From Arsukibacterium perlucidum DSM 18276 (GTDB lineage Bacteria > Pseudomonadota > Gammaproteobacteria > Enterobacterales > Alteromonadaceae): a stretch of DNA of 64,000 nt. This document shows positions 1 to 12,833 of this stretch, in pieces. The position numbers and the translations under genes were made by a program. Position 1 is the first letter of the stretch. Each line of letters opens with the position of its first letter. Below the pieces are notes generated by a model that was not told where the DNA came from, searched no databases, and saw only the letters and a program-made list of their open reading frames with translations. Where the stretch lies: contig NZ_KB907712.1 of NCBI RefSeq assembly GCF_000382165.1, positions 56,132 through 120,131 on the forward strand, given 5' to 3'.

Positions 1-2
1 GT

Positions 3-1055
3 GAACATAGCCTGGTCGGCAGCCTGCCATTTGCCATATTGTTATTAGGCCTGGAATGGAGTATTGATCAGGCCAGCTTAATATTGCCCGGTGCCGACGG
101 CATTTTGCAGTATAGGCTGGCAGATAAAAGCCTCACCTTGTTAAAGCTACCAGACGGTGTCACGGTCGGTGAATTGTCGCTGCTCGACCACAACCAGGCC
201 TATATTTCGGCGCTGACTGCCGCCATTGCTACTCAGGGCAGTTTTCAACTAGTTCGAATCAACCTGCCTTTTAATGAAGCAGAGCGGCAAATACATTTTG
301 TAAATGATGCAGCGGGCAGTTCAATGGCGTTGGCCGTATCACCAACCGATGTCAGTAAATACGCTTTTGCTGCAAACTGGACCGGGGGCTGGCAACTGTG
401 GCTTAACAATGATGGCAAAAACATCCAGCTCACTGAACTGGCGCAAGACGACCCAATGCCCATCAACAGCATCAGCTGGTCTGGTGATGGCCGCTATATT
501 GCATTTATTAAGCAAGCTAACCTTTATTTGTACGATACCCAGCGCCATCAACTGATCCCTAAACGACAAAGCAACGATGTCGGCCAGCCGATTTGGCTGC
601 CTGACAACAGCGGCCTGGTGCTAACCCTGGTTCAGGGGAAAAGTCAGAACCTGTGGCAGTTAGATTTAGTCAGTAATGATTTAAGCCAACTTACTTTTAC
701 TGCCGGCAATTTTGCCCAATACGATAGCAATGGCCAGTTGCTCTATCATCGGGATGGCAAGCTGTATCAGTTTGTCGATGGTGCAAAACAGGATATTGAG
801 CTCAAAGCTAATTCTGACAGTAACTATATGGCTATGTGGACGCTGCAGGCTGATCAGCAATATCGTTATAGTATGTTGGGGCATATTGAGCAGTTTGATG
901 TGATTAGCGGTGAAACCCGCCAAAGCCAATTGCCTTACCAGCTTGTTGGACTACACCCTGACCCGCATAACCCCGATAACCTATATGCCACAGTGTTTGT
1001 CACACCAGAGCTGGCGCTGGAGTTTATTCAGTGGCAGCCAGCCGTGGCTAAATAG
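3..1055 (+). CDS. C-terminal part of a beta-propeller (WD40/TolB-like) protein, possibly a CadC-type membrane regulator; 5' end outside window
   Basis: The frame is open from base 3 with no stop upstream, so the gene starts before the window. The visible part begins with a hydrophobic stretch (around LPFAILLLGLEW) that could be the end of a membrane segment. About 330 residues follow with repeated blade-like units such as SWSGDGRYIAFI, WLPDNSGLVLTL and LWQLDLVSNDLSQLT, typical of TolB/WD40-like propellers. In this bacterial group a DNA-binding winged helix, one membrane helix and a periplasmic propeller often make up CadC-like regulators. The N-terminus that would prove this is not visible, so the regulator assignment is an inference. 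The gene converges on atpC and the two share a terminator hairpin. Confidence 0.55.
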   Translation, partial: EHSLVGSLPFAILLLGLEWSIDQASLILPGADGILQYRLADKSLTLLKLPDGVTVGELSLLDHNQAYISALTAAIATQGSFQLVRINLPFNEAERQIHFVNDAAGSSMALAVSPTDVSKYAFAANWTGGWQLWLNNDGKNIQLTELAQDDPMPINSISWSGDGRYIAFIKQANLYLYDTQRHQLIPKRQSNDVGQPIWLPDNSGLVLTLVQGKSQNLWQLDLVSNDLSQLTFTAGNFAQYDSNGQLLYHRDGKLYQFVDGAKQDIELKANSDSNYMAMWTLQADQQYRYSMLGHIEQFDVISGETRQSQLPYQLVGLHPDPHNPDNLYATVFVTPELALEFIQWQPAVAK

Positions 1056-1075
1056 CACAGTAGAATGTGTAATAA

Positions 1076-1099
1076 AAAAGCCACCCGCAGGTGGCTTTT
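1076..1099. terminator. Bidirectional intrinsic terminator between the propeller gene and atpC
   Basis: The stem GCCACC (1080-1085) pairs with GGTGGC (1090-1095) around a CGCA loop. It is extended by an A-tract on the left (1074-1079) and a T-tract on the right (1096-1099), so it can act on both strands. It lies between the stop at 1055 and the end of atpC at 1115 and would end the ATP synthase operon transcript. Confidence 0.85.
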
Positions 1100-1114
1100 C
1101 TGACAAACTTAAAC

Positions 1115-1531
1115 TTACTTTTTGCGCAGTTTCTGAATAACCCGCAGCTGGGCAATGGCTTCAGCCAGTTGCGCTGCTGCTTCGGCATAGTTGAAATCTG
1201 CCCCGGCATGTTGCATTGCTTCAGTCGCCCGTTTCTGGGCATCTAATGCGGCTTGCTCATCCAGGTCTTCGCCGCGTACCGCGACATCGGCCAGCACGGT
1301 AATGCTGTCGGGTTGTACTTCAAGTACGCCACCGGCTACATAAATTACGTGCTCTTCACCGAATTGCTTCACGATACGGACCATGCCAGGTTTCAGAGGA
1401 GTCAGTAACGGGGCGTGGAAAGGTAAAATACCTAACTCGCCCTCACTGCCTGTGACCTGCACGGACTCGACAAGGCCAGAGAAAATTTTCTCTTCAGCAC
1501 TTACTACATCCAGTTGCACTGTCATCGCCAT
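1115..1531 (-). CDS. atpC: F1 ATP synthase epsilon subunit
   Basis: 138 aa, the usual length. The N-terminal beta-sandwich has the family landmarks ([15 protein letters not shown] at the start, then [17 protein letters not shown] near residues 28-44). It is followed by a helical C-terminal hairpin rich in Ala and Gln. Epsilon links the gamma shaft to the c-ring and, in bacteria, inhibits ATP hydrolysis when its C-terminal helices extend. It is the last gene of the minus-strand atp operon, 24 bases after atpD, and is followed by a strong hairpin terminator. Confidence 0.97.
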   Translation of the reverse strand: MAMTVQLDVVSAEEKIFSGLVESVQVTGSEGELGILPFHAPLLTPLKPGMVRIVKQFGEEHVIYVAGGVLEVQPDSITVLADVAVRGEDLDEQAALDAQKRATEAMQHAGADFNYAEAAAQLAEAIAQLRVIQKLRKK

Positions 1532-1555
1532 TTCGCTCTCCTAAAGCCTGGTTGC

Positions 1556-2950
<1,395 letters not shown>

Positions 2951-2974
2951 TCAAATTTCTCAAAACTGTTCACC

Positions 2975-3838
2975 TTAGCCTACAGCTGCCGCACCTGCGA
3001 CAATTTCGCTGAGCTCCTGGGTAATAGCGGCCTGACGTGCTTTGTTATACACCAGCTTCAGGTCGTCCATTAAATTACCGGCATTGTCGGTAGCGGCTTT
3101 CATCGCCACCATTCGCGCTGCATGTTCACTGGCAGCGTTTTCAACAACCCCCTGGTAAACCTGCGACTCGATATAGCGGTCCAGCAACATATCTAAGATA
3201 GGCTGCGGGTCCGGCTCGTACAGGTAATCCCATTTATGCTCTTTTGGCGAAACTTCTGTTTGCGGCAAAGGTAAGAGTTGATCGATCACTGGCTCTTGCT
3301 TCATGGTATTTACAAAAGTGTTATATACCAGGAATAAGCGGTCAATCCGGCCATCCAGGTATGCCTGCAGCATAACCTTGACCGAACCAATCACATCAGC
3401 CAAACGTGGTACGTCACCTGAACCCGTTTGTTGTGCTACGACTTTACCGCCGAAACGCTTAAAGAACGCGGTGGCTTTGTTACCGATAACGGCAAACTCT
3501 GCTTCCACGTTCTGGCTTTTCCAGCTTTTCATTTCCAGCACAACTTTCTTAAACTCGTTGGTATTCAGGCCACCGCAAAGACCGCGATCGGTTGAAATAA
3601 TAATGTAGCCAACCCGTTTAACGTCACGCTCCGATAAATACGGGTGACGGTATTCGATGTTGCCCTGAGCAATATTACCGATAACTTTGCGCATACCTTC
3701 AGCGTATGGGCGGGTTGCAGCCACGCGCTCCTGCGCTTTGCGCATTTTGCTGACCGCAACTTTTTCCATAGCACTGGTGATCTTGCGAGTATTGTTAATA
3801 CTCCCGATCTTACTTTTTATCTCTTTACCACCGGCCAT
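2975..3838 (-). CDS. atpG: F1 ATP synthase gamma subunit
   Basis: 287 aa, matching the E. coli length. The N-terminal helix reads [20 protein letters not shown] and the C-terminal helix [20 protein letters not shown]; these two form the rotating central coiled coil. [11 protein letters not shown] in the first third is a family signature. The gene sits between atpA and atpD on the minus strand with a conventional gap on each side. Nothing is unusual. Confidence 0.98.
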   Translation of the reverse strand: MAGGKEIKSKIGSINNTRKITSAMEKVAVSKMRKAQERVAATRPYAEGMRKVIGNIAQGNIEYRHPYLSERDVKRVGYIIISTDRGLCGGLNTNEFKKVVLEMKSWKSQNVEAEFAVIGNKATAFFKRFGGKVVAQQTGSGDVPRLADVIGSVKVMLQAYLDGRIDRLFLVYNTFVNTMKQEPVIDQLLPLPQTEVSPKEHKWDYLYEPDPQPILDMLLDRYIESQVYQGVVENAASEHAARMVAMKAATDNAGNLMDDLKLVYNKARQAAITQELSEIVAGAAAVG

Positions 3839-3892
3839 GACTGTATCTCCGTTTCATTCAACGAACGGGGTGGCTGTTGCCACCCGCGTAAT

Positions 3893-5434
3893 TTACCAAG
3901 TCTGAGTTGCTTTAAACTTCTCAATTGCCGCTTTCAGCGACGACTCGATTTGATCGTTGTAGTTACCGGTTTTCGCGATATCAGCCATCAGCTCGGCATA
4001 TTCGGCTTTCATAAAACTGATTAAAGCAGCTTCAAAATCCTGGATTTTGGCCACTTCAACATCTTTCAAAAAGCCTTTTTCGATAGCGAAAATAGACACA
4101 CCCATTTCGCCAACGCTCATCGGGCTGTACTGCAGCTGTTTCATCAGCTCAGTAACCTTCTGACCGTGCTCTAACTGGGCGCGGGTTGCTTCATCCAGGT
4201 CAGACGCAAACTGAGCGAATGCCGCCAGTTCTGAGTACTGAGCTAATGCCAGACGAATACCACCACCTAATTTCTTGATGATCTTGGTTTGTGCCGCACC
4301 ACCTACCCGCGATACTGAAATACCAGCGTTAACCGCAGGGCGGATACCGGCATTAAACAAATCAGATTCTAAGAAGATCTGACCATCAGTAATCGAGATT
4401 ACGTTGGTAGGAACGAACGCTGATACGTCACCGGCTTGGGTTTCAATAATTGGCAGGGCGGTTAATGAACCGGTCTGGCCTTTTACTTCACCATTAGTTA
4501 AACGCTCAACATAGTCGGCATTAACGCGTGATGCCCGCTCCAGCAAACGTGAGTGAAGATAAAATACGTCACCCGGGTAGGCTTCACGGCCTGGTGGACG
4601 GCGTAACAGCAACGAGATTTGACGATAAGCAACAGCTTGTTTAGACAAATCATCATAAACGATCAGTGCATCTTCACCGCGGTCACGGAAGTATTCGCCC
4701 ATGGTACAACCAGAGTATGGCGCCAGGAACTGCAACGCGGCGGCTTCAGAAGCAGAAGCGACTACCACGATAGTATTTGCCAGCGCACCGTGCTCTTCCA
4801 GCTTACGCACTACGTTAGCAATGGTAGAGGCTTTCTGACCGATAGCGACATAAATACATTTAACACCAGTGGTTTTCTGGTTGATGATGGCATCAATTGC
4901 TAAGGCTGTTTTACCGGTCTGACGGTCGCCGATTAACAATTCACGCTGGCCACGACCGATAGGGATCATCGCATCAACCGACTTATAACCGGTTTGCATC
5001 GGCTGGTCGACTGACTGACGGTCGATTACGCCCGGGGCGATTTTTTCTACCGGGGCATAACCCGCAGCTTCAATCGGGCCTTTACCATCGATAGGCGCAC
5101 CTAAGGTATTAACTACCCGGCCTAACAGCTGTGGACCAACCGGTACTTCTAAGATACGGCCGGTGCTTTTTACTTTAGTACCTTCGGTTAAGTCCGCGTA
5201 CGGACCCATTACCACAGCACCAACAGAATTGCGCTCTAAGTTAAGCGCGATAGCATAACGATTGCCAGGAAGCTCGATCATCTCACCTTGCATACAATCA
5301 GCAAGGCCATTAATCCGGATAATACCGTCAGTTACCTGAACGATAGTACCTTCGTTACGAGCTTCACTGACCACTTCAAACTGAGCAATTCTACTCTTGA
5401 TCAGTTCTGAAATTTCAGTGGAATTCAGTTGCAT
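3893..5434 (-). CDS. atpA: F1 ATP synthase alpha subunit
   Basis: 513 aa, the same length as E. coli. The N-terminus ([16 protein letters not shown]) is the conserved delta-binding segment. The non-catalytic P-loop GDRQTGKT is at residues 169-176, and the signature [14 protein letters not shown] near residue 365 is intact. Alpha alternates with beta in the F1 head and contacts delta at the top of the stator. The gene lies 14 bases downstream of atpH, consistent with translation from one polycistronic transcript. Confidence 0.98.
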   Translation of the reverse strand: MQLNSTEISELIKSRIAQFEVVSEARNEGTIVQVTDGIIRINGLADCMQGEMIELPGNRYAIALNLERNSVGAVVMGPYADLTEGTKVKSTGRILEVPVGPQLLGRVVNTLGAPIDGKGPIEAAGYAPVEKIAPGVIDRQSVDQPMQTGYKSVDAMIPIGRGQRELLIGDRQTGKTALAIDAIINQKTTGVKCIYVAIGQKASTIANVVRKLEEHGALANTIVVVASASEAAALQFLAPYSGCTMGEYFRDRGEDALIVYDDLSKQAVAYRQISLLLRRPPGREAYPGDVFYLHSRLLERASRVNADYVERLTNGEVKGQTGSLTALPIIETQAGDVSAFVPTNVISITDGQIFLESDLFNAGIRPAVNAGISVSRVGGAAQTKIIKKLGGGIRLALAQYSELAAFAQFASDLDEATRAQLEHGQKVTELMKQLQYSPMSVGEMGVSIFAIEKGFLKDVEVAKIQDFEAALISFMKAEYAELMADIAKTGNYNDQIESSLKAAIEKFKATQTW

Positions 5435-5448
5435 ACTCTATTCCCCAA

Positions 5449-5982
5449 TTACGACTGCAGCGCAGTTGCTAAACGATCCAACTTACCGCGGACCGAGCCA
5501 TCAATAACCATGTCACCTGCTTTGATCAGCATGCCGCCGACCATGTCAGGATTGACGCTACAGTTCAATTTAACTTTGCGTGCCAAACGTTGCGATAATG
5601 CAGCTATCAGCTTGTCTTGTTGAGCTTTATCAAGGGCAGTAGCAGAAGTAACCTCGACGGTTATTTCTTTCTCATATGCCGCTTTATGTTCAACAAAGGC
5701 AACCAATACTTCAGGCAACGCCAACAAGCGGTGATTTTCTGCCAGTACCTTTATAAAGTTCTGACCCTGCTCGTTGAGTTGCTCACCACAAACCTGCAAA
5801 AACAGGTCGGCTTGCTTTTCAGCAACCCCAGAAGTACGCAACAGTGCTGCAACCTGGTCGTTTTCTGCGACTTGCGCAGCAAAGGCCAGCATTTGCAGCC
5901 AGGCATCCAGCGCTTTTTGCTCAACAGCAAAATCGAAGGCCGCCTTGGCGTACGGACGAGCAATATTCGTCAAATCAGACAT
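5449..5982 (-). CDS. atpH: F1 ATP synthase delta subunit (stator)
   Basis: 177 aa, the same as E. coli. It starts with the family-typical TNIARPYAKAAFDFA and ends with NPDMVGGMLIKAGDMVIDGSVRGKLDRL, the conserved C-terminal signature. Delta joins the b-subunit stalk to the top of the alpha/beta hexamer. The gene is 12 bases downstream of atpF and 14 bases upstream of atpA, a tight operon arrangement. Confidence 0.97.
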   Translation of the reverse strand: MSDLTNIARPYAKAAFDFAVEQKALDAWLQMLAFAAQVAENDQVAALLRTSGVAEKQADLFLQVCGEQLNEQGQNFIKVLAENHRLLALPEVLVAFVEHKAAYEKEITVEVTSATALDKAQQDKLIAALSQRLARKVKLNCSVNPDMVGGMLIKAGDMVIDGSVRGKLDRLATALQS

Positions 5983-5994
5983 AGCTCATCCCCA

Positions 5995-6465
5995 TTACAG
6001 TTCTTGTACCAGTTTTTCCAGAATGTCGCTGTGAGCAGCTTCGTCGATAGAACGTTGCAGAATTCTCTCTGCACCGGCTACCGCTAAGGCAGCTACCTGC
6101 TTGCGTAAATCTTCGCGTAAACGATTCCGTTCCGCTTCAACTTCGGCTTTGGTCTGCGCCAGGATGTTATCCCGCTCAGCATTCGCTTTCTGGGCCGCTT
6201 CCTCAATCATCTTCGCTTCGCGTTTTCTCGCTTGCTCAATAATTTCAGCAGCTTGTGCTTTAGCATCTTTTAACTGATCTTTGGCTTTGTCCTGGGCTAA
6301 CGCCAGGTCTTTTTCCGCCCGATCAGAAGCTGCTAAACCGTCAGCAATTTTTTGTTGGCGCGTTTCGATGGCATTCATCAGCGGCGGCCATACAAACTTC
6401 ATACAAAAAAGTACGAAGACGGTAAAAGCGATTAATTCACCTAACAGAGTGGCGTTTAAGTTCAC
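5995..6465 (-). CDS. atpF: Fo ATP synthase subunit b (peripheral stalk)
   Basis: 156 aa. One N-terminal membrane helix ([22 protein letters not shown], about residues 7-28) is followed by a long charged, Ala/Lys/Glu-rich helix that forms the dimeric right-handed coiled coil of the stator. The start [14 protein letters not shown] matches the family. It stands between atpE and atpH as expected and is present once, so the stalk is a b2 homodimer and not the b/b' type. Confidence 0.97.
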   Translation of the reverse strand: MNLNATLLGELIAFTVFVLFCMKFVWPPLMNAIETRQQKIADGLAASDRAEKDLALAQDKAKDQLKDAKAQAAEIIEQARKREAKMIEEAAQKANAERDNILAQTKAEVEAERNRLREDLRKQVAALAVAGAERILQRSIDEAAHSDILEKLVQEL

Positions 6466-6511
6466 GTCCGCTCCTCCTTATTTAGTTGTTCGACGATTAA
6501 AAAACCTTCAA

Positions 6512-7668
<1,157 letters not shown>

Positions 7669-7681
7669 TCATCCCAATAGT

Positions 7682-8062
7682 TTAATGTTTAAAGAAAAAC
7701 GGTGCTGTCCACTGTGTCAGTAAGGTGATCAGGAAACCAGTAATAAATGCCTCTGGTACTAAATGCTCCTGTTGTAACACTACTGCACACAATATAACAG
7801 TTAACAATACTTTCAAACTGTGGCCACGCATCAGCGCTGCCGCTACTCTCTCTGCCTGCTCTGCGCCACTATAACGAAACGCAAAAAAAGCGAATACAAA
7901 ATTCGGTACTGCTGCGGCCAAACCGCCTTTAAAGGCTGATTTAGCGCCAGCGCTGTCTGTTAGCAAAAAAAACGCCAGTGCTATACAACCGGCGACGATT
8001 ACCTGAGCTAATACTGCGAAATACGCGGATTTTCTGCTCTGGCTTGCGATATTTTCTGCCAC
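7682..8062 (-). CDS. atpI: ATP synthase assembly/accessory protein AtpI
   Basis: A small hydrophobic protein with about four membrane helices, first in the atp operon, where AtpI aids c-ring assembly or Mg2+ supply in other bacteria. The open frame extends to 8170, but I prefer a GTG start at 8062 (MAENIASQSRKSAYFAVLAQ). It is preceded by GAGG at a good distance, gives 126 aa as in E. coli, and the upstream extension has no family resemblance. The sequence is weakly conserved, as usual for AtpI, so the call rests on size, topology and position. Confidence 0.88.
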   Translation of the reverse strand: MAENIASQSRKSAYFAVLAQVIVAGCIALAFFLLTDSAGAKSAFKGGLAAAVPNFVFAFFAFRYSGAEQAERVAAALMRGHSLKVLLTVILCAVVLQQEHLVPEAFITGFLITLLTQWTAPFFFKH

Positions 8063-8190
8063 TGTACCCCTCGTTGTAATAGCCCATGCAGGGGTAGAAA
8101 AAACTTGCGAAAGTATACTTATTTGCCTCTGATTTGCAACAAAAAGCGGTTTAAGCCGCTGCTTGTCCATATCATTGAGAAATAAACCAC

Positions 8191-9069
8191 TTAATCTTCC
8201 CCGGTAATTTGCATTTTGGCTAAAATACCGTCGAGTTCGGCCAGGCTGCTGTAATTAATAACCAGATTACCTTTGCCTTTTTTGTTATACATAATCTGCA
8301 CAGGTGCGGCAAAACGTTCACTTAACCTTTGTTCCAGCGCGTCAACATCCGGATCTTTTGCTTTTGCTGTCACAGGTGTTTTCGGTTCAAGAATCCGCCG
8401 CACCAGGCTTTCGGTTTCACGCACAGTAAGCTGTTTATGGGCAACCAGACGGGCAGTTTCAGACTGGTTATCATCAGCCAGCGCCAGCAAAGCCCGGGCA
8501 TGGCCCATTTCGATATCACCGTGTTCCAGCAACACCTTAACATCGTCATTCAGGGCATTTAAACGCAGTAAATTAGTGACGGTTGCCCGCGACTTACCGA
8601 CTGCATCAGCCACTTGTTGGTGCGTTAAGTCAAATTCGGTTAATAAACGATCCAGGGCAACAGCTTCTTCCATTGCATTCAGATCTTCACGCTGAATGTT
8701 TTCAATTAGCGCTATAGCTACTGCGGCCTCGTCTGGCACATTTTTAATCAAACAGGGTACTTCGGAAAGCCTTGCCAGCTGCGCGGCCCGCCAGCGCCGC
8801 TCGCCAGCAATGATTTCATAACTGTTATCGCTGATGGCGCGTACTACAATTGGCTGAATGACGCCCTGGGCCCTAATGGAACTGGCCAGGTCTTCTAACG
8901 CATCTTGTGACATATCTTTGCGTGGCTGATATTTACCCGGCCGTAAAAACTCGACCGGCAGTTTCTGCAGTTCAGCAGATTGCTGGTTAGCGTTATTATG
9001 CTCCGTCGATTTATTCGATGTAAGTAAAGCATCTAAGCCCCGGCCTAAACCGCGTTTTTTCACCGCCAT
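8191..9069 (-). CDS. parB: Chromosome-partitioning protein ParB
   Basis: About 292 aa. The start RGLGRGLDALL is the ParA-interacting tail. The ParB/Srx CTPase core follows, with box II GERRWRAAQLA and box III AIALIENIQREDLNAMEEA. A helix-turn-helix (THQQVADAVGKSRATVTNLLRL) and a C-terminal dimerisation domain complete it. It loads at parS sites, two of which I find in recF. I chose the ATG at 9069; a TTG two codons earlier is closer to the AAAGGA ribosome site and cannot be excluded. It lies downstream of parA. Confidence 0.96.
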   Translation of the reverse strand: MAVKKRGLGRGLDALLTSNKSTEHNNANQQSAELQKLPVEFLRPGKYQPRKDMSQDALEDLASSIRAQGVIQPIVVRAISDNSYEIIAGERRWRAAQLARLSEVPCLIKNVPDEAAVAIALIENIQREDLNAMEEAVALDRLLTEFDLTHQQVADAVGKSRATVTNLLRLNALNDDVKVLLEHGDIEMGHARALLALADDNQSETARLVAHKQLTVRETESLVRRILEPKTPVTAKAKDPDVDALEQRLSERFAAPVQIMYNKKGKGNLVINYSSLAELDGILAKMQITGED

Positions 9070-9098
9070 GCGCAAAAATATCCTTTAACTTATCGTGG

Positions 9099-9893
9099 TT
9101 ATACTGAGGTTGCTTTGCCACTGGTTTTTTTTTCAGAACGCCGCAGAATTTCACCGGCTAACGCCAAATACGCTTTAGCGCCGGTTGAGTTTTTATCGTA
9201 ATACATCACCGGTGTACCAAAGCTGGGCGCTTCTGCTAACCGGACGTTACGCGGGATTACAGCCCGGTATACCTTGTCACCAAAATGTTGTTTTAATTGT
9301 TCTGACACATCATTAGCCAACCTGTTACGGGGGTCATACATGGTACGCAGGATACCTTCGATTTTAAGATCAGCATTAATTACCGCTGCCAATTTATTAA
9401 TGGTATCGACTAATGCTGTCAGGCCTTCCAATGCAAAATATTCACATTGCATGGGCACCAGCACGGTATCAGCGGCGGCCATAGCATTAACGGTTAGCAT
9501 ATTCAGCGAGGGCGGGCAGTCGATAAAAATAAAATCATAACTACTGCGGTAATCTTTTAAAGCGGTACGCAGACGAAGTTCGCGGGCAAAAACATCCATC
9601 AACCTAACTTCAGCAGCAGTAACATCCGAATTAGCTGCGATCAGATGATAGCCACCGCTGGTTTCTTTGACGACAACTTCAGTCAGTGGTTTTTGATCGA
9701 TCAGTAACTCATAAGAGGTAGCATGCACTTCATATTTATCTACCCCACTGCCCATAGTGGCATTGCCCTGTGGGTCGAGGTCGATTAGCAAAACCTTGCG
9801 TTTGGTGGCCGCCATTGATGCTGCTAAATTGACAGCAGTGGTGGTTTTTCCTACCCCACCTTTCTGATTGGCAATGGCGATGATTTTACCCAC
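9099..9893 (-). CDS. parA: Chromosome-partitioning ATPase ParA (Soj)
   Basis: 264 aa. The deviant Walker A motif KGGVGKT is at residues 11-17 of MGKIIAIANQKGGVGKTTT. DLDPQGNATMGSG and FIFIDCPPSLNMLT provide the A' and B motifs of the ParA/MinD family. ATP-bound ParA coats the nucleoid and pulls ParB-parS complexes apart. The gene lies between rsmG and parB, the standard chromosomal location next to the origin in gammaproteobacteria outside the Enterobacterales. Confidence 0.97.
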   Translation of the reverse strand: MGKIIAIANQKGGVGKTTTAVNLAASMAATKRKVLLIDLDPQGNATMGSGVDKYEVHATSYELLIDQKPLTEVVVKETSGGYHLIAANSDVTAAEVRLMDVFARELRLRTALKDYRSSYDFIFIDCPPSLNMLTVNAMAAADTVLVPMQCEYFALEGLTALVDTINKLAAVINADLKIEGILRTMYDPRNRLANDVSEQLKQHFGDKVYRAVIPRNVRLAEAPSFGTPVMYYDKNSTGAKAYLALAGEILRRSEKKTSGKATSV

Positions 9894-9911
9894 AAGGCTC
9901 CCTCATTATGG

Positions 9912-10529
9912 TTAAGTACTGGTAAGAATAACCAGATGCCTGCTGGCATCCAGTTCAGGTACCTGCAAAGGTATAACTGCGCTTACTTTAACAAAATCCG
10001 GCAAAGCTGCAATTTCTTCTTGCACCGCCGCGCCTTTCATTGCATAAAAATTGCCGTTGGCAGCAGGCAGATGGCGGCACCAGTGCAGCATATCACTGGC
10101 TGAGGCAAAAGCTCTGCTGATAACACCATCGTATAGTTTTTCTGGATGATGTTGTTCTACCCTGCTTTGCAATGGCTGAATATTACTCAGGCCAAGTTGT
10201 ATTTTTACCTGATTTAAAAAGCGGATCCGTTTGCCAAGGCTGTCCAGCAAAGTAAAGCTTTTTTCGGGGTGGTAAATAGCCAGTAACACGCCTGGCAAAC
10301 CCGGGCCGGTGCCAACATCAATAAAATGTTCACCCTGCAGATATGGTGCTATCACCAGACTGTCCATTACATGCTTAACCAGCATTTCTGCAGGGTCGCG
10401 CACTGACGTCAGGTTATAGGCGCTGTTCCATTTGTGTAATAGCCGGACATAGTCAATACACTGTTGTAGTTGACTGTCGCTCAGCTGCAGGTTGGTTTGA
10501 GCTACCAGTTGCCGCAGTTTTTCAAGCAT
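9912..10529 (-). CDS. rsmG: 16S rRNA (guanine527-N7)-methyltransferase RsmG (GidB)
   Basis: About 205 aa from the ATG at 10529 ([13 protein letters not shown]), which has AAGGA six bases upstream. The frame also has an ATG six codons earlier, which I reject because family members start with MLxKL. The SAM-binding loop is [17 protein letters not shown], and VSRAFAS-like [11 protein letters not shown] follows. RsmG methylates G527 of 16S rRNA and its loss gives low-level streptomycin resistance. It is 30 bases downstream of mnmG, the conserved mnmG-rsmG pair. Confidence 0.96.
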   Translation of the reverse strand: MLEKLRQLVAQTNLQLSDSQLQQCIDYVRLLHKWNSAYNLTSVRDPAEMLVKHVMDSLVIAPYLQGEHFIDVGTGPGLPGVLLAIYHPEKSFTLLDSLGKRIRFLNQVKIQLGLSNIQPLQSRVEQHHPEKLYDGVISRAFASASDMLHWCRHLPAANGNFYAMKGAAVQEEIAALPDFVKVSAVIPLQVPELDASRHLVILTST

Positions 10530-10559
10530 ACCGATCCTTTCAGGCATAGCAACGCCAGG

Positions 10560-12449
10560 TTAAGCTGATTTACGAAGTAGACCCTGTTTTTTCAGATAAA
10601 CCAACAACACAGAAATAGCCGCTGGGGTAATACCTGAAATCCGTGACGCCTGGCCTACCGTAGCCGGTTGGCTTTGATTTAATTTCATAACAACTTCATT
10701 TGATAAACCTTTAACGGCGGTGTAATCAAAAGAGTCTGGTAATCTGGTTGCTTCATTGCGCTGTTGTTTGGCAATTTCATCCTGCTGACGATTAATATAA
10801 CCTTCATATTTAATCTGAATTTCAACTTGTTCTGCCGCAATCGGATCGACCAGAGATGGCCCTAGATCATCAATTTGCATCAGTTGCTGGTAAGTCATTT
10901 CCGGCCGGCGCACCAATTCTTCCAAACTGGCTTCCCGGCTCAAAGGGGTTTTCAGTAACTGATTAACCGCTGTTAAAGCCGGATGTTGTGGGTGGATCCA
11001 GCTTTGCCGTAAGCGCTGGCGCTCCAGCTCTATCAGCTCCATTTTTTCATTAAATGCCTGCCAGCGTTGATCATCCACCAGACCAAACTCACGGCCTTTG
11101 GTAGTTAAGCGTGCATCGGAGTTATCTTCACGCAGCAATAAGCGATATTCAGCCCGACTGGTAAACATCCGGTAGGGTTCTTTGGTACCCTGTGTGGTTA
11201 AATCGTCAACCAGTACCCCCAAATAAGCCTGATCCCTACTAGGTGCCCAGGCTTCTCGTTCAGTGGCAAACAGCGCAGCGTTTAAACCAGCGAGTAAGCC
11301 TTGTGCACCGGCTTCTTCGTAACCAGTAGTACCATTTATCTGACCGGCAAAAAACAAACCTTTAATAAATTTAGTTTGTAATGAACTGCTAAGATCACGT
11401 GGGTCGAAAAAGTCATATTCAATTGCATAACCCGGTCGGGTAATATGAGCATTTTCCATACCTTTGATTGAGCGAACTATCGATAACTGGACATCAAAAG
11501 GTAAACTGGTTGAAATACCATTTGGATAAAGCTCATGGGTAGTTAAGCCTTCAGGTTCAATAAAAATTTGATGCTTATCTTTATCGGCAAACCGCATCAC
11601 TTTATCTTCAATTGATGGGCAATAACGTGGACCAATTCCTTCTATTACGCCGGTGTACATTGGTGAGCGGTCCAGATTATCGCGGATCACCTGATGGGTT
11701 TGTTCATTGGTATAGCTTATATAACAGGGTATTTGCTTTGGCTGATCGCTGTGTTTACCTAAAAAAGAAAATACCGGTGTTGGATTATCCCCTGGCTGGG
11801 CCTGCATCAGCGAAAAATCGACTGTTCTGGCATCAATTCTTGGTGGGGTACCGGTTTTTAATCTATCAACCCGAAATGGCAGTTCCCGTAAACGTTTTGC
11901 TAATGCTATTGACGGTGGATCACCTGCTCTGCCGCCGGAAAACTGTTCCAAACCAATGTGGATCTGACCCCCTAAAAATGTTCCTACCGTCAGCACTACT
12001 GCTTTTGCACGAAACTTTAAGCCCATTTGGGTAATGACACCCTGTACCTGATCCTGTTCAACTATCAGATCATCACAGGCTTGCTGAAAAATTCGCAGAT
12101 TAGGTTGGTTTTCCAGGATTTGCCGGATTGCTGCCCGATATAGCTGACGATCTGCCTGAGCGCGGGTGGCCCTTACTGCAGGCCCTTTAGAGCTGTTCAG
12201 GGTTCGAAACTGAATACCACCTTTGTCTGCTGCTATTGCCATTGCGCCGCCAAGGGCATCAATTTCTTTAACCAGATGGCCTTTGCCAATACCACCAATA
12301 GCCGGGTTGCAAGACATCTGGCCCAGAGTTTCAACGTTATGAGTCAGCAATAATGTTTGTAAGCCCATTCTGGCAGCAGCCAAAGCAGCTTCGGTACCAG
12401 CATGACCACCACCGACAACGATCACATCAAAAGTTTCTTGATACAACAT
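10560..12449 (-). CDS. mnmG: tRNA uridine-5-carboxymethylaminomethyl modification enzyme MnmG (GidA)
   Basis: 629 aa, as in E. coli. The FAD-binding Rossmann motif [19 protein letters not shown] is at the N-terminus. The signature motifs [20 protein letters not shown] and [11 protein letters not shown] carry the family cysteines. The C-terminal helical domain (GISNEV-like [25 protein letters not shown]) binds MnmE. With MnmE, also encoded in this window, it makes the cmnm5 group at U34 of several tRNAs. It flanks oriC, and transcription from its promoter moves away from the origin. Confidence 0.98.
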   Translation of the reverse strand: MLYQETFDVIVVGGGHAGTEAALAAARMGLQTLLLTHNVETLGQMSCNPAIGGIGKGHLVKEIDALGGAMAIAADKGGIQFRTLNSSKGPAVRATRAQADRQLYRAAIRQILENQPNLRIFQQACDDLIVEQDQVQGVITQMGLKFRAKAVVLTVGTFLGGQIHIGLEQFSGGRAGDPPSIALAKRLRELPFRVDRLKTGTPPRIDARTVDFSLMQAQPGDNPTPVFSFLGKHSDQPKQIPCYISYTNEQTHQVIRDNLDRSPMYTGVIEGIGPRYCPSIEDKVMRFADKDKHQIFIEPEGLTTHELYPNGISTSLPFDVQLSIVRSIKGMENAHITRPGYAIEYDFFDPRDLSSSLQTKFIKGLFFAGQINGTTGYEEAGAQGLLAGLNAALFATEREAWAPSRDQAYLGVLVDDLTTQGTKEPYRMFTSRAEYRLLLREDNSDARLTTKGREFGLVDDQRWQAFNEKMELIELERQRLRQSWIHPQHPALTAVNQLLKTPLSREASLEELVRRPEMTYQQLMQIDDLGPSLVDPIAAEQVEIQIKYEGYINRQQDEIAKQQRNEATRLPDSFDYTAVKGLSNEVVMKLNQSQPATVGQASRISGITPAAISVLLVYLKKQGLLRKSA

Positions 12450-12495
12450 ATCTGCCTCAACTCTGGCTTAACAGCCGCTTCAAAATAGGGCGCGT

Positions 12496-12501
12496 ATTGT
12501 A
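12496..12501 (-). promoter_or_regulatory. Probable mnmG (gidA) promoter -10 element
   Basis: Read on the minus strand this is TACAAT followed by a GC-rich discriminator (ACGCGCCC), about 40 bases before the mnmG start. GC-rich discriminators mark stringently controlled promoters, as known for E. coli gidA, whose transcription helps open oriC. The -35 (TTTCAC, around 12519-12524) is poor, so this is a moderate call. Confidence 0.4.
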
Positions 12502-12612
12502 GCGCGATCCAAGCACTTGTGAAACGTCTAAAGCGGATCAGGATCGCATAAATATATATAAGATCTATTTAAAGATCTTTTTACTACTATTACTACTAAG
12601 CAGCCTGTTTTC

Positions 12613-12621
12613 GGTGGATAA
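12613..12621 (-). promoter_or_regulatory. DnaA box in oriC (one mismatch, R1-like position)
   Basis: The minus strand reads TTATCCACC, one base off the consensus TTATCCACA. It lies directly beside the AT-rich unwinding block, the place taken by box R1 in E. coli. Confidence 0.65.
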
Positions 12622-12718
12622 GCATTTTTTACGATATCGGATCAATAGCTTAAATAGGATCAGATCCTGTGATCAAGGTTGGATCAAGTTAGTTTGAACT
12701 GGTGGACAACTTAGCTAC

Positions 12719-12727
12719 TTATACACA
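12719..12727 (+). promoter_or_regulatory. DnaA box in oriC (consensus)
   Basis: TTATACACA on the plus strand is a perfect match to TTATNCACA. It lies in the middle of the origin, right of the GATC cluster. Confidence 0.88.
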
Positions 12728-12791
12728 GGTGAAGTTGATATTTTTTTTATAAAGGGTATAAGTACAGGTTAGTAACCGGATAAAAGCTTAG

Positions 12792-12800
12792 TTATACACA
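12792..12800 (+). promoter_or_regulatory. DnaA box in oriC (consensus)
   Basis: A second perfect TTATACACA, 73 bases from the previous one and in the same orientation, followed by an AT-rich stretch. Confidence 0.88.
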
Positions 12801-12824
12801 TTTTGATTTATATATTTAGAATAT

Positions 12825-12833
12825 TGTTGATAA
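12825..12833 (-). promoter_or_regulatory. DnaA box in oriC (one mismatch)
   Basis: The minus strand reads TTATCAACA, one base off the strong consensus. It faces the two plus-strand boxes and probably marks the right border of the origin. Confidence 0.6.
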